Shown here: positions 54,411-64,000 of the stretch, one piece after another
How the letters are laid out: the number at the start of each line of letters is the position of its first letter
Numbering within the stretch: the first letter of the stretch is position 1
Source: Acanthamoeba lenticulata
Taxonomy: Eukaryota; Discosea; Longamoebia; Acanthamoebidae
DNA length: 64,000 nt
NCBI GenBank assembly: GCA_002179805.1
Contig: NAVB01000197.1
Location: 44,238 to 108,237 of the forward strand
Direction: 5' to 3'
The notes under the pieces: generated by a model
The model's input: the letters and a program-made list of their open reading frames with translations, nothing else
Told to the model about the DNA's origin: nothing
Databases searched by the model: none
Translations under genes and position numbers: made by a program

Positions 54411-57400
54411 ATGTGGAACCTCACTCGGACGCATCAGCTCGCCCTCCTGCTGCTACTGTTCGCGGCCTTCGGTCCCAGCCTTCTAATCGGTATATCAGCC
54501 AACCAAGATAATGGACAAGTTCAAGTCGAGGAGTGGGGAATGGAGGAACGCACACATGAAGCCCCATCCTTGACATGTCTCCATCCGAGCCGCGGCTTTG
54601 AACCAACCAAGGTTCGTATCGTCTATCTGCCCCCCCCCCTCCTCTCAAACCTTAGTTGAGCTCAAACTCGTCTTCTATCCAGCCACCGCTGCCGCCAACC
54701 ACTTGCAGATCCTATTCAGAAACCTCATGCTGCGCTACGAGTGGCTCAACCTCGTTGGTTGATCTCTTCCTAACCGAGAAGCGCGCTCAGTTCTCCTTCC
54801 GCCCCCCTCTCCCAACCCGTGCTTTTGGAGATTGCCTGCAGGCATTCGAAACATTAGCTTGCGGTCGCTACTGCGCACCGCAGCAAGCGATTTATCTCGA
54901 TGAAGCGACGAAATCGTACACAATTTGTCGGCCATTCTGCAATGAGCTCTACACATCTTGCAGTGACGTGCGCCTTCTAACGGGCCAAACCGTCGGCTCT
55001 CTCTACCCGACCGCCAAGCGATTTTGTGAGGCACAAACCATCAACAACTACTCCGTAATCGTCAATCCCAGCGAGCTCTGCTACAGGGCCGATTTCGCCG
55101 ACGCGAGCGCCACCCACACCCGCCTCAGCGACATCGCTTACTGGCTTAGCGATACACCTGACGGGGAGGTGACGCGCTCGGGCCGGCCCTACGTGCAGTA
55201 CTGCCTTGACCTCCAGCTTACGGACTTCTATGAGAACCCGAAGTGGGCGGGCGGTGACAACGTTGTCGTTACCGTTCAGGATGTCGACGCCGGCGAGCAA
55301 AACATCACCACATTAGAGGTGAGCGATCAGCTCGACGGCTCTTACACCACCTGCTTCACCCCCACAACGAGTGGAACCTTCAACGTGAGCTACTCCGTCA
55401 ACGAGAACGATTTTCTCACCTTCCCCGTGGTCATTGCCAACGTCACATGCCCCCTCAACCGCGGCAAGGTTCCCCAGCCTGTCTCTGGCCTTACTGATGT
55501 GTGCGGCCAAAGCGACTTGACTGGCCAGTCCTGTTGCGCGGATTTTATAAGCGGCGCGTGCTGCAGTTCCAGTACGAACTTCTTCATGCCTTCTCTCCTG
55601 CGCCAGACCTTGACTTCTGGTTCACCACTCTTGGCGCGCAGGTGACGCTACTGTCGTGAAGAACTATGTCAACACGGACCTGCGTCCCGTGTTTGGTGGG
55701 CTCTCGCAGTGCTTTGCTCTGCAGCAGAAACTGCTTTGTGGCTTGTCCTGTGATCCCAGACAATCCGAATACGTCGTCCAACAGACTGCGGAGCAATCCA
55801 CGTTCTTCATCTGGTACCACTTACCTAGGAGGACTTGCGCCAAGGCGGTTTGCTGACTGTTTCTTCATGAATCGCCAGCGAGTCGTACTGCTCGAGCCTC
55901 TACACGTCTTGCGGCAATGCGGTTGTAGGACCGGGTGGAATTACGGTCTCTTCCTTCTACAACACTGCCGAAGCATTCTGCCGGTCGCTAGTACCCTCCT
56001 ACCAAACCAGGGTCTCCTTCAGCGTTTCTCCTGACGCTGGAAATCAGGTGCGCTCTCGTCCCCTTCCACCATCTTGAGACGTAACACGGCTTTGTGCGTC
56101 GCTGAACTCACTCCTCTCTCTCTCTCTCTCTCTCCAGACGTGCTTTAAGGCCTATGTTCCTCCCGACCCGTGCCAAAGCACAGTCGAAGGCACCTTTGTC
56201 GCCACGGCTGGCGAGATAACATATTTCACCATTCAATCACGAAGCGCCTATGGCGCCTTCCTTTCGAGCGCGCAAGACTACACCTGGACCATCACTATTG
56301 AGGATACTGGTATGGACCAGCCTCTTGGTTCTGTTCCTGTTTCTTTTCTCACTTACCAACATTCACGCCACGTCTGTAGACGCTGCGGACCTCGCGAACC
56401 TTACCGACAACGGAAACGGCCAGTTTTTAGTGAGCTACAGCGTCGCTAAGTCCGGTTACCACAAGGTCCTGCTCCACCTCGTACAGGCTGGCCTCGCTCC
56501 CGTCCAGTTCTGCCAGGCACGTGTCTTTCTTCTCTCCCTTTTTGTCGTACAACGCTGTGCTGACTTGAGGCCTCGGATCCGTGTCACACACCAGCCCATC
56601 ACGCTGGCCGTGTATCCCACACTCCCATCGCCACCCAACTTCCTTGTGTTTGGCGATGGACTTTACTCGGCCCACCAGGACGTTCCAGCGTTCTTCACCA
56701 TCTTGACACGAGACCACTACGGAAACAACATCACGGCGGGTGGCGAGCTATTCCGTTTCGAGCTCGTGCGCACCAAGTCTGGTGATGCCGTGGCGAACAT
56801 TGCATACAGTGACAACTCTGACGGCACCTACACGGTTAGCTACGTGGCGCCGGTGCCTGGGCCGCACAGCGTCACCATCTATGCCTCCTATGACGACCAA
56901 CTTGTGGGCCAGTTCAACATCACTGTCCTGCCCGTCGACGCGTTCCTAGCCTTTGGGAGTGGACTTTCCTTTGCCACAGCAGGCGAACCGGCCACGTTCA
57001 CAATCCAGAACTACAACCGCCTCACCAATGCGAACATCACCACGCCGCGCAACCCGCCATTCCAAGTGCGTTCCCCCCTTGCGATCGACTTACCTCCTCC
57101 CCGCCCGCGCTTGATCGCTCCTCCACACGCGTATGTAGTTTGAGGTGTTCTGATCAGAAGTGGCGTCTATTCAGTTCGACTTCCTCTTCCGCGGCCCAGG
57201 CAACGTCACTGTGGGCGAGCTTGTGAACAACCTGAATGGCTCCTACACGGCGTCGTGGAACGCGACGGTCGCCGGTACGCCGAGTGCATGGTCCAACCGC
57301 GCTGACTCATCCTGCTGAAACACCGCGTGTTGTGTTTGCTCAGGCCGGTATCGGCTCGACATCATGGAGCGCGAGAGCGATATCGTGGTGACGAACAGCC

Positions 57401-60400
57401 CGTTCTTCCCGCTGGTCAACCCCTCAGTGTTCGATCCGGCCGCCTCGACAGCCACAGGCGACCTGTCCGAGCTGAGCGCATGCGACCTGAAAAACGCCAA
57501 CGTCCTCATCACCACCCGCGACGTCTATGGTAATCCGGTCGGCCGCACAGACCTCAAGTTCAACGTCACCTTCAGCGGACCCGAAGCTCAAGTTGTCAGG
57601 TACCTTGCACGCCTGAAACAGCTTGCGACGTGCACTCACCCTTTGCTTTCTCCTCTTAGTATCACCGACAATCAAGACGGCACATACCTGCTGGTGTACT
57701 ACCCGCTGCGCTCCGGCACGGTTAATCTGGCCATCATGCACAACGGGACGCATATCAGCAACAGCCCGTTCATCGTCAACATTCGTGTGGGCGATCTTGT
57801 GTTCTCGCCGCCGAACTCGACGTTCTTTGGAAGTGGACTGGAGCCGTATCCCGTTTGTACCTCGAACCGCGAGTTCTTCATCCAGACGTACGACAGATGC
57901 GGCACGCGGCTGCCCACCGGCGGACTCTCGTTCAACATCACCATCAACGTCACGGCGCCCAACGGAGTCCAGAGACGCGTGCCTTACGAGATTTCGGACA
58001 ACTTCAATGGCACATACAGGCACGTCATGCTCTGTCTTTCTGTCTCTAACCTTGCGAGCCTGACTCACCAACGACTTACACCTTAACAGGGTGTCCTACG
58101 AACCGAGAGTGGCGGGCAACTACATGTTCGTGGTGACCAGCCTCGATGGCCGCCACCTCGCCGGCAGTCCCTTCGTGGCTGGTGTGTTCCCGCCTGGCCC
58201 AACTGCCGCCATCAACACCACGGCTATGGGTCTTGGTGTGTCCGTGGGCACGCCTTCGCGAGTCAACACGTTCTCCATCTCGGCTCAAGACGCTTGCGGC
58301 AACAATCAAACCTCAACTTCGGACCAGTTTGTTATTGGTACGTCTGCACTTAGCTTGTGGACCGATTCGACAAGATGAGAGCTCACGTGAGCTTGCTCGT
58401 ACGCCACGTACAATATGGCAGGCTTTGAGCAAAACGGCGTCATTTTCTCGCCCGACTGGTACGCTTTCACGGTGGACTCTGCGAACCCGCATGGCGTGAG
58501 CTACTATGCCGCGGCCGACGGTGCCGTGCACATGTCGGTTCTTCTGGTCGGCGAGGTCTTCCGCCACATCCAGGGCAGTCCATTCACGGTCCAGTTCACT
58601 GGGGGTGCGTCTTCATCCACTCCTCTCCTCATGACTTATCGTGTCCCTTTCTCCAATTCTCATACTTGCCACTCTTAGTGCCGTGCAAGCCGGACTGCGG
58701 TGCCTACGGTGTGTGCATCAGCGGACGGTGCCAGTGCAAGGAGGGCTACTCTGGGCTCAGTTGCAATGCCTCCAGTAACGCCCCCACCCCTCTTCTGCCG
58801 CCTCATCTCCGCCGGGACCTGGAATCTCACGACGGGGCGACGTTGAATGTGTGTGTGAACAGTCCCGGCGCCTGGATTGGAAAGCGTGCGGTGGACCAAC
58901 ATGGGCGCTTTCATTTATGTCATCTTTGATACGCCCACGGATCGCGGCATCACTGTCATGAACACCACGCGCCGAGGCGTGCCCAACCGCCCGGGCAACT
59001 TTGACTGCGACCTCCTCCTGGAGTTCAGCTCCTTCACCGTGTATCAGCTGGGCCTCGGTACTGAACCAAAGCTCGCTTGGCAAGACGTGCGCTCGACAGT
59101 ATCGCTAACATGAGTCGACTTTTTGACACAGATTACTACTGCTACTGGGAGACTGATCGAGTGCTCGTTGCTGTCACTGGCCGCGATGAGATGGTGCTCA
59201 CGGGCCAGCAGTTCTGGATCAAGAACAACACCATCCGGGTCAAGTGGGGCAACTCCGCCTTTAGCAACGGCCTCTCGGGCGTGTTGGAGGACCCAGTCAG
59301 CCCGATGAGCCCCGTCGTCAGCATCGAGGTGGGCCGTCCCTCCGTCACTGCCCCTGCCTTTCCTCGGCCGTTTTGCAAACGACTCAACTTGGGACCTGTT
59401 GTGCGCACATAATAACTGCAGGCACCCTTGTTCGTGCCGTCGTGCGTTGCCTCGGTTGATCTCGACACAACAACGTACGGCCTTGCGGGCCGACCGCGCA
59501 CTTCGTCGATCTGGCTCAGCAGCCAGGGCATGCCGCTGGGTAAGTCGCCTTCCTCGAGAGAGATTCTGTACAGAACCGTTGTAAAATCTGCTCATCGTGT
59601 CATCACCGAACCAACAGCGCAAGGAACGCGATCGCTACAACTCAGCACAGCGCTCTTTTCGGAGGACTCGACCTACACCGTCCGCCACTTTGTCACGAAC
59701 CTCCACAGAAAGGAAGATGGCGATAGCATCGAGGCACGACCCGCTGCCTTGCTTATGTGAGGGCCTTTTCTCATTTTTTCTCCTCTGGATGGGACGCGCA
59801 GGTGCGACAAGTGAGCTTGCCCATCCCCGAGGTGCGAATCGTGGGTCCGCACACCATCTACGTGACCCCCGGCGAGGCCGTCTACATCAAGGGCGTAGCC
59901 ACGACGCCCTGCGGCGTCCAATCAAACGGTATGCCCGCGCTTGTTAAGGCTCCTTGGCCACCTGCTTGACTTAATTGGTTTTCTTCTCTCGTGCACACAC
60001 GGCAGACGTGCTCTCCTACTCGTGGGTCCTGATGAACGCCCCCGCCGACGCCCCATTGCTGGAGATGGACCCGCTCATGTCGTCGTCGCCCCACCTCTAC
60101 ATCCCCGGCGACACCCTCACGACCCTCGGGACCTACGAGCTGCGCTTCACTGCCACGATCAACGACCAGAACGGCTCGCCCTACGAGAGCTACGCGCGAG
60201 CTCTGGTCGTCGTGCAGCCGTGGAGCGTGCGCGCGCTTGTGGCGCCGGGCGACCGCTACATCTCGAGGCTGAGCAATCTCGTCCTCGACGCGTCGGTCTC
60301 GATCCGCCCTGGCCAGCGCGCCGAGGATTTGACCTTTGCCTGGAGTTGCTTCCCCGCGCATGACCCGGACGCGCCGTGCATGAGCCCCGAGCTCGAGGCG

Positions 60401-63400
60401 GCCTACCTGAGCAGCACCGACCCGCAGATCACGATTCCCGCAGCGACCTTCAACCCGGGCGACTACGTGTTCAATGTCTCTGTTTCCTACAAGTCGTTGC
60501 GTAGAGCGCCCGTCCTGGCCGAGCTCACCCTGGACGACTTCCCCACCCAGTGGACCATCGTCAACATCACAGTGGCCCACCCCCTCGTCCCCGTTGTTCA
60601 CATCGAGGTGCGTTTGTTATTCGTCTTTTAATCCATTTTTATTCCGCAAATGTCCATCTGGTTGCTGACACTGCATGTCTACCAGCCCATCGAGCTGGGT
60701 GAGGTCAACAGCGGCCAGTCGTTTGTGCTCGAGGGATCGGCCGAGTCGCGGTCCAAGATCACAGCCTACGAGTGGAGCGTCGACCCGCTGTTCGAGCCCG
60801 ACTTTGACCAGCTCATCCTGACCGACCGCACTTCACCGCGGCTGGTGGTCCGGGCCGGTGCGCTGGCGTCCGGTGTGCGCTACAAGTTCAAGCTCTCGGC
60901 CACGAGCCGCGACGGGACCGGCTGGGCCACCCTCGACGTGTTGGTCAACCAACCGCCGCTCTCGGGCAACTTTGAGGCGCAGGTCGTGAACGACCGCGAG
61001 GACCAGCCCTACGTGACGCTCGACCTCCGCGCACCCATGTGGGAGGACGCTGACCTGGGCGGGCCCGCCGGTTACCAGTGGTTCTACACCACGCAGCGCG
61101 GCTACATCCCGCTGACGGCGGAGCGCTCGCGCAAGAACAGTGTCACGGCGATCATGTCCCGCAGCCTGTCCAACAACATCCAGGACCTCGTCGTGCGTGT
61201 CTCGGACGCCCGTGGTAGTGCCTATGAGCGCCGCACGCCCATGCCTGGCATGGCGCCCTATTATACGGGCTCGTTCTGCAGCGCAGAGGAGCCCACCGAC
61301 GGCTGCCAAGTCAACATCGCCCAGAAGATGCTGAGCAATGAGATCTGGACGGCCCGCGGGCACAAGGACCTCGATGCCATCCTGCAGTACTATAACGTCA
61401 TCTACGATCTCATCAACCAGCAGCTCGAGAGCCGCGATCGTACGCTATGCCTGCCCATCCTCTCTGGCTGCCCTTCCGTTGCTGTTTCTGACGAGGTCGC
61501 GGTCCCTGTGCAGCCTCGGTAGCGCCGCAGCGCCGGGAGCTGCGCCGTAACCTCTTTGACACGGCCGTGTCGAGCTTCGCCGCCCCCGACACGCCCAGCG
61601 GAGCCGCTGCCAGGGTACCGCTCTTGTTTCGCTCCCGCATGCGCTTGGCTGCTTGGGGCTTCGGGCCGGGGTGTTTGACTTTGGCAATGTGCTGTGTGGT
61701 GTTCTCTCGTAGGCTTATATTCTCCTCGGACTGACCGAGGTGCCCGATGAGGTGGATGTGTCTCTGGCCATCGACATCCTCAACCAGGTGCTGCGCATCT
61801 CCGAGGCAGACGACAGCGTTCTCGGGGTACGCTGGCCAGTTCTTGCTATAATCTTGCTCTTTTTTATGATGATTATTCCTTATTTTATGTCATCATGGTT
61901 GGGTGGTGGACGCACGAGCAGACCATGGCGCAGATCTTGAGCAACCTGCTGGACTCGTTCCAGTCGGCCTCTTTCTTGGACCAATCGACTCCGGGCAAGA
62001 GAGACGAGGAGGCGCTGCTGCTCTTTGCAGAGTTTTTCAGCGCCGCCGAACAGCTCATCGCCGACGAGCTGGTGCGCGAAGCGGTGCCCGGCCAGAAGGC
62101 GGCCGAGAAGGAGACCACGAAATCGAGCTTTGAGATGCTCAACATTCCAACCCCGGCCACCAACGGCAACGTCTACATCAGGAGTCAGCTCGGTCAGAAC
62201 CCTTCCCCCCCCCAAAAGCCAATCCTCAACAAGCGATTGACCTGCGTTTGCACAACTTGTGGGACGGGTTGCGCGACTCCAGTGCCGGTGAGCGACGTGG
62301 CGTCAACGTTCTACTACGGTGGCGTCACGCTCAAGCTGCCGCAGTACCTCGAGCGCTACTTGGCCCAACAGAACACCGAAGCCGTATCGATCACCTTTGC
62401 CGTCCTCGCGGCCAACCCGCTGGCCTACACCACAGCCTCTAATTTGTACGCGACCACGCGTGTGCACAACACAACGCGCGGTGTCCACTTGTACGCTCAC
62501 CACAACGACACCGCAATCACAATCACAACCACAACCACAACAGCGTCAACTCTGGCGTGGTGAGTCTGTCGATCAAGCCCGAGGACGAAGCCGCGCTCGA
62601 TCCAGTCACCCTCCCGCAGGCGATCGAAGTCTCCATCCCGCTGGTGCTCGACTCGACGATCGTGGCGAGCAGGGTCGACCTCTCGGGCTACGTCGGCCAG
62701 CCCTCAGTGGTGTGCGTCGCCTGGCGGGGCGCAGACTGGTCGAAGCAGGGCTGCACGCGCAAGGAGGGCTACGACGCGCCGGGCTACACCATCACCGAGT
62801 GCCGCTGCTCTGTCCTGGCGTCGGCCTACGCGACGGCCTACGAGTGGTCTCGCGACCCGGCCGTGGTGGCCGCCGAGGCCGCTGCTGCGGCCGCGTTGGC
62901 GGAGGCCGAGGCCGCTGCCGCTGCCGCTGCCGTGACCTCGCAGGCGTCGAACGAGCGCCCGCCGACCGACGAGGAAAAGCCCTTCATGGAGACTGACCAG
63001 ATTGTGCTGCTTGTGGTCTTTGGCGCGGCCGCGATCTTGCTGTTTGCCATCATGGTCCAGCGTCTGTACTTTAGCTACAGAAGGGACACGACAAGCCACA
63101 CCACCGAGCGCGAGCTCACCCTGTGGAACAAGGAGCACGGCAATGAGGGTTTCCGCGTACGTTCCCCATCCATCTCCTTTCTCCCGAGCATGCAAGTCTC
63201 ACCACATCAACACCTCGTCATCATGATCATCATCGTCGCCGTCGTCGTGCATCACCACCTGTTCCACTTCCAGGTCCAGCCGATGGAGTTGCCGCTCGAG
63301 ACCGCTCGCGACCAGGCCGCCGACCAGCACGAGCGCATTTCGACGAGCAGGAGGACGATGAAGGACCACGGTGATGATCATGATGATCGTGATGATGGAG

Positions 63401-63796
63401 ATGACAACGGCTACGATGACGAGGACAATAACGACCAGCGCCGCCGCACCTATAGCGACGAGGAAGACGAGGACGAGTCCCACTACGCCAGGTACGACTC
63501 TTCGTTTGTTTGTTTATTTGGTTGTTTGTTTGTTTGCTTGTTTGTGGTTCACTGACCCGCTATCCATTATTCGGGTCGAACAGAGGGGCGAGCCAGCAGA
63601 GGCGTGACCCGCGCCTTACGCGCACGCCCTCCCAGAGGAGACGCGACTCGAGCAACGACAGATACTCGCCTCGAAGCACGGCAGACGATGATGACGACTA
63701 CAGCAGTGCTCGGGGCCGCTCGCGCTCGCCGTCGCCATATGACACCAGCGACCACCGGGGAAGCCGCTCGCCTTCGCCCTACTCGAGGGAGATCTC
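54411..63796 (+). CDS. Filamin-repeat/EGF/REJ/GPS-like single-pass receptor, 3' end uncertain
   Basis: MWNLTRTHQLALLLLLFAAF is a signal peptide. Two Cys-rich folate-receptor-like modules follow (about 54700-55050 and 55500-56000: TCRSYSETSCCATSG, YCAPQQ, ICRPFCNELYTSC; then CCADFISGACCSS, ICESYCSSLYTSC). At least four filamin repeats come next (about 56390-58590: DGTYTVSYVAPVPGPHSVTI, DGTYLLVYYPLRSGTVNLAI, NGTYRVSYEPRVAGNYMFVV, LAGSPFVA). An EGF-like domain is at 58680-58765 (CGAYGVCISGRCQCKEGYSG). A REJ-type region spans about 59990-60960 (LSNLVLDASVSI, LVVRAGALASGVRYKFKL). Later come a GPS-like motif, CVAWRGADWSKQGC with ECRCSVLASAYA (about 62710-62840), and one membrane helix (63001-63060). 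The cytosolic tail is acidic, then Arg/Ser-rich (SRSPSPYDTSDHRGSRSPSP). The last clear exon ends at 63796 before GTACGT; further exons may lie beyond. About twenty introns. Confidence 0.75.
56118..56137 (+). repeat. CT dinucleotide microsatellite in an intron
   Basis: A run of TC repeats precedes the acceptor CTCCAG of the exon beginning ACGTGCTTTAAGG. It doubles as an unusually long polypyrimidine tract. Confidence 0.6.
63503..63546 (+). repeat. TTTG-type tetranucleotide repeat in an intron
   Basis: Imperfect TTTG units (with single-base changes such as TTTA and CTTG) follow the donor GTACGA of the exon ending SHYAR. It is complementary to the (CAAA)n array at the window end, so the two could pair in RNA or DNA. 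Confidence 0.6.
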
Positions 63797-63894
63797 GTAC
63801 GTCATCGTCATCACTATCATCATGAGGACAAGAAGGAGACCCAGAAGAGGGGACAATGTGTTCAGCGTGACTGACGGCCGGTTGCGACACACTG

Positions 63895-64000
63895 CAAACA
63901 AACAAACAAACAAACAAACAAACAAACAAACAAACAAACAAACAAACAAACAAACAAACAAACAAACAAACAAACAAACAAACAAACAAACAAACAAACA
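63895..64000 (+). repeat. (CAAA)n tetranucleotide array at the window edge
   Basis: Uninterrupted CAAA units run from 63895 to the last base, about 26 copies, and continue past the window. The repeat lies in or after the last intron seen of the receptor gene. On the minus strand it reads as a repetitive Val-Cys-Leu-Phe frame, which is not a gene. Confidence 0.9.

Noticed and set aside
63567..63997. Minus-strand frames of repeated Val-Cys-Leu-Phe
   Set aside because: They are translations of the (CAAA)n array and not genes.
1..64000. CRISPR arrays, bacterial operons, insertion sequences, integrated virus
   Set aside because: No spaced direct repeats, ribosome-binding-site-led gene clusters, transposase motifs or terminal inverted repeats of mobile elements were seen; genes are intron-rich and eukaryotic.
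1..64000. tRNA genes
   Set aside because: I looked in the larger gaps for T-loop GGTTCRANYCC-like boxes with a matching acceptor stem and found none I could support by eye. A tRNA scan would settle this.

Overview
The window looks like nuclear DNA of a free-living amoebozoan, most probably Acanthamoeba (A. castellanii or a close relative). The evidence is a GC-rich coding sequence, many short GT-AG introns, very small intergenic gaps, genes on both strands in no operon order, and a 5S rRNA gene at 45236-45354 that matches the Acanthamoeba 5S as I remember it. I see no bacterial, viral or transposon block. About 29 protein genes and one rRNA gene can be supported. Nearly all protein genes are split by introns, so exon joins were inferred from reading frame, splice signals and family motifs.

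Layout, 1-14600: the 3' part of a MAP kinase kinase (1-1338); a triple-BRCT protein with Lys/Ala/Glu-rich linkers (1523-4688); a 3CxxC zinc-finger protein (4868-5581); a small universal stress protein, USP (5843-6336). On the minus strand follow TFIIH subunit p52/Tfb2 (6449-8496), a TBC-TLDc protein (8610-11961), an unrecognised protein (12171-12743) and a triose-phosphate/nucleotide-sugar transporter (12912-14600).

Layout, 15236-25089: a secreted protein with Cys-rich modules and filamin repeats (minus), a Rab GTPase (plus), a DUF4336 protein (plus), a second USP with a charged tail (plus), a Golgi Qb-SNARE of the membrin/GOSR2 type (minus), a COA4-like twin Cx9C protein (plus) and a third USP (minus).

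Layout, 25593-41212: a PX-C2-C2-LCAT acyltransferase-like protein (plus), an OST3/OST6 oligosaccharyltransferase subunit (plus), Ras (plus), a small orphan gene (minus), a protein with a PAR3-type N-terminal domain (minus), a CTR copper transporter (minus), a TLC-domain membrane protein (plus), a Swi5-like recombination protein (minus) and a divergent ADP-ribosylglycohydrolase (minus).

Layout, 41213-64000: a RapGAP (plus), 5S rRNA (plus), a PLAC8-type Cys-rich protein (minus), an MDR-family oxidoreductase (plus), an RGS protein with a Cys/Trp tail (minus), an SYCP2-like chromosome-axis candidate (minus), a small membrane protein (minus), an Arg/Asp-rich protein (minus), and a very large filamin/EGF/REJ/GPS-like single-pass receptor (plus) that ends in or beyond a (CAAA)n repeat at the window edge.

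The genes do not form one pathway. Themes recur: small-GTPase signalling (Ras, RapGAP, Rab, TBC-TLDc, RGS), ER/Golgi membrane function (OST3/6, membrin, TLC, TPT), stress (three USPs), and DNA or meiotic biology (BRCT, Swi5, SYCP2-like, TFIIH). The most unusual items are the PX-C2-C2-LCAT fusion, the polycystin-like receptor built on filamin repeats, the SYCP2-like gene, the PAR3-like N-terminal domain, and an ADP-ribosylglycohydrolase homologue without recognisable metal-binding motifs.
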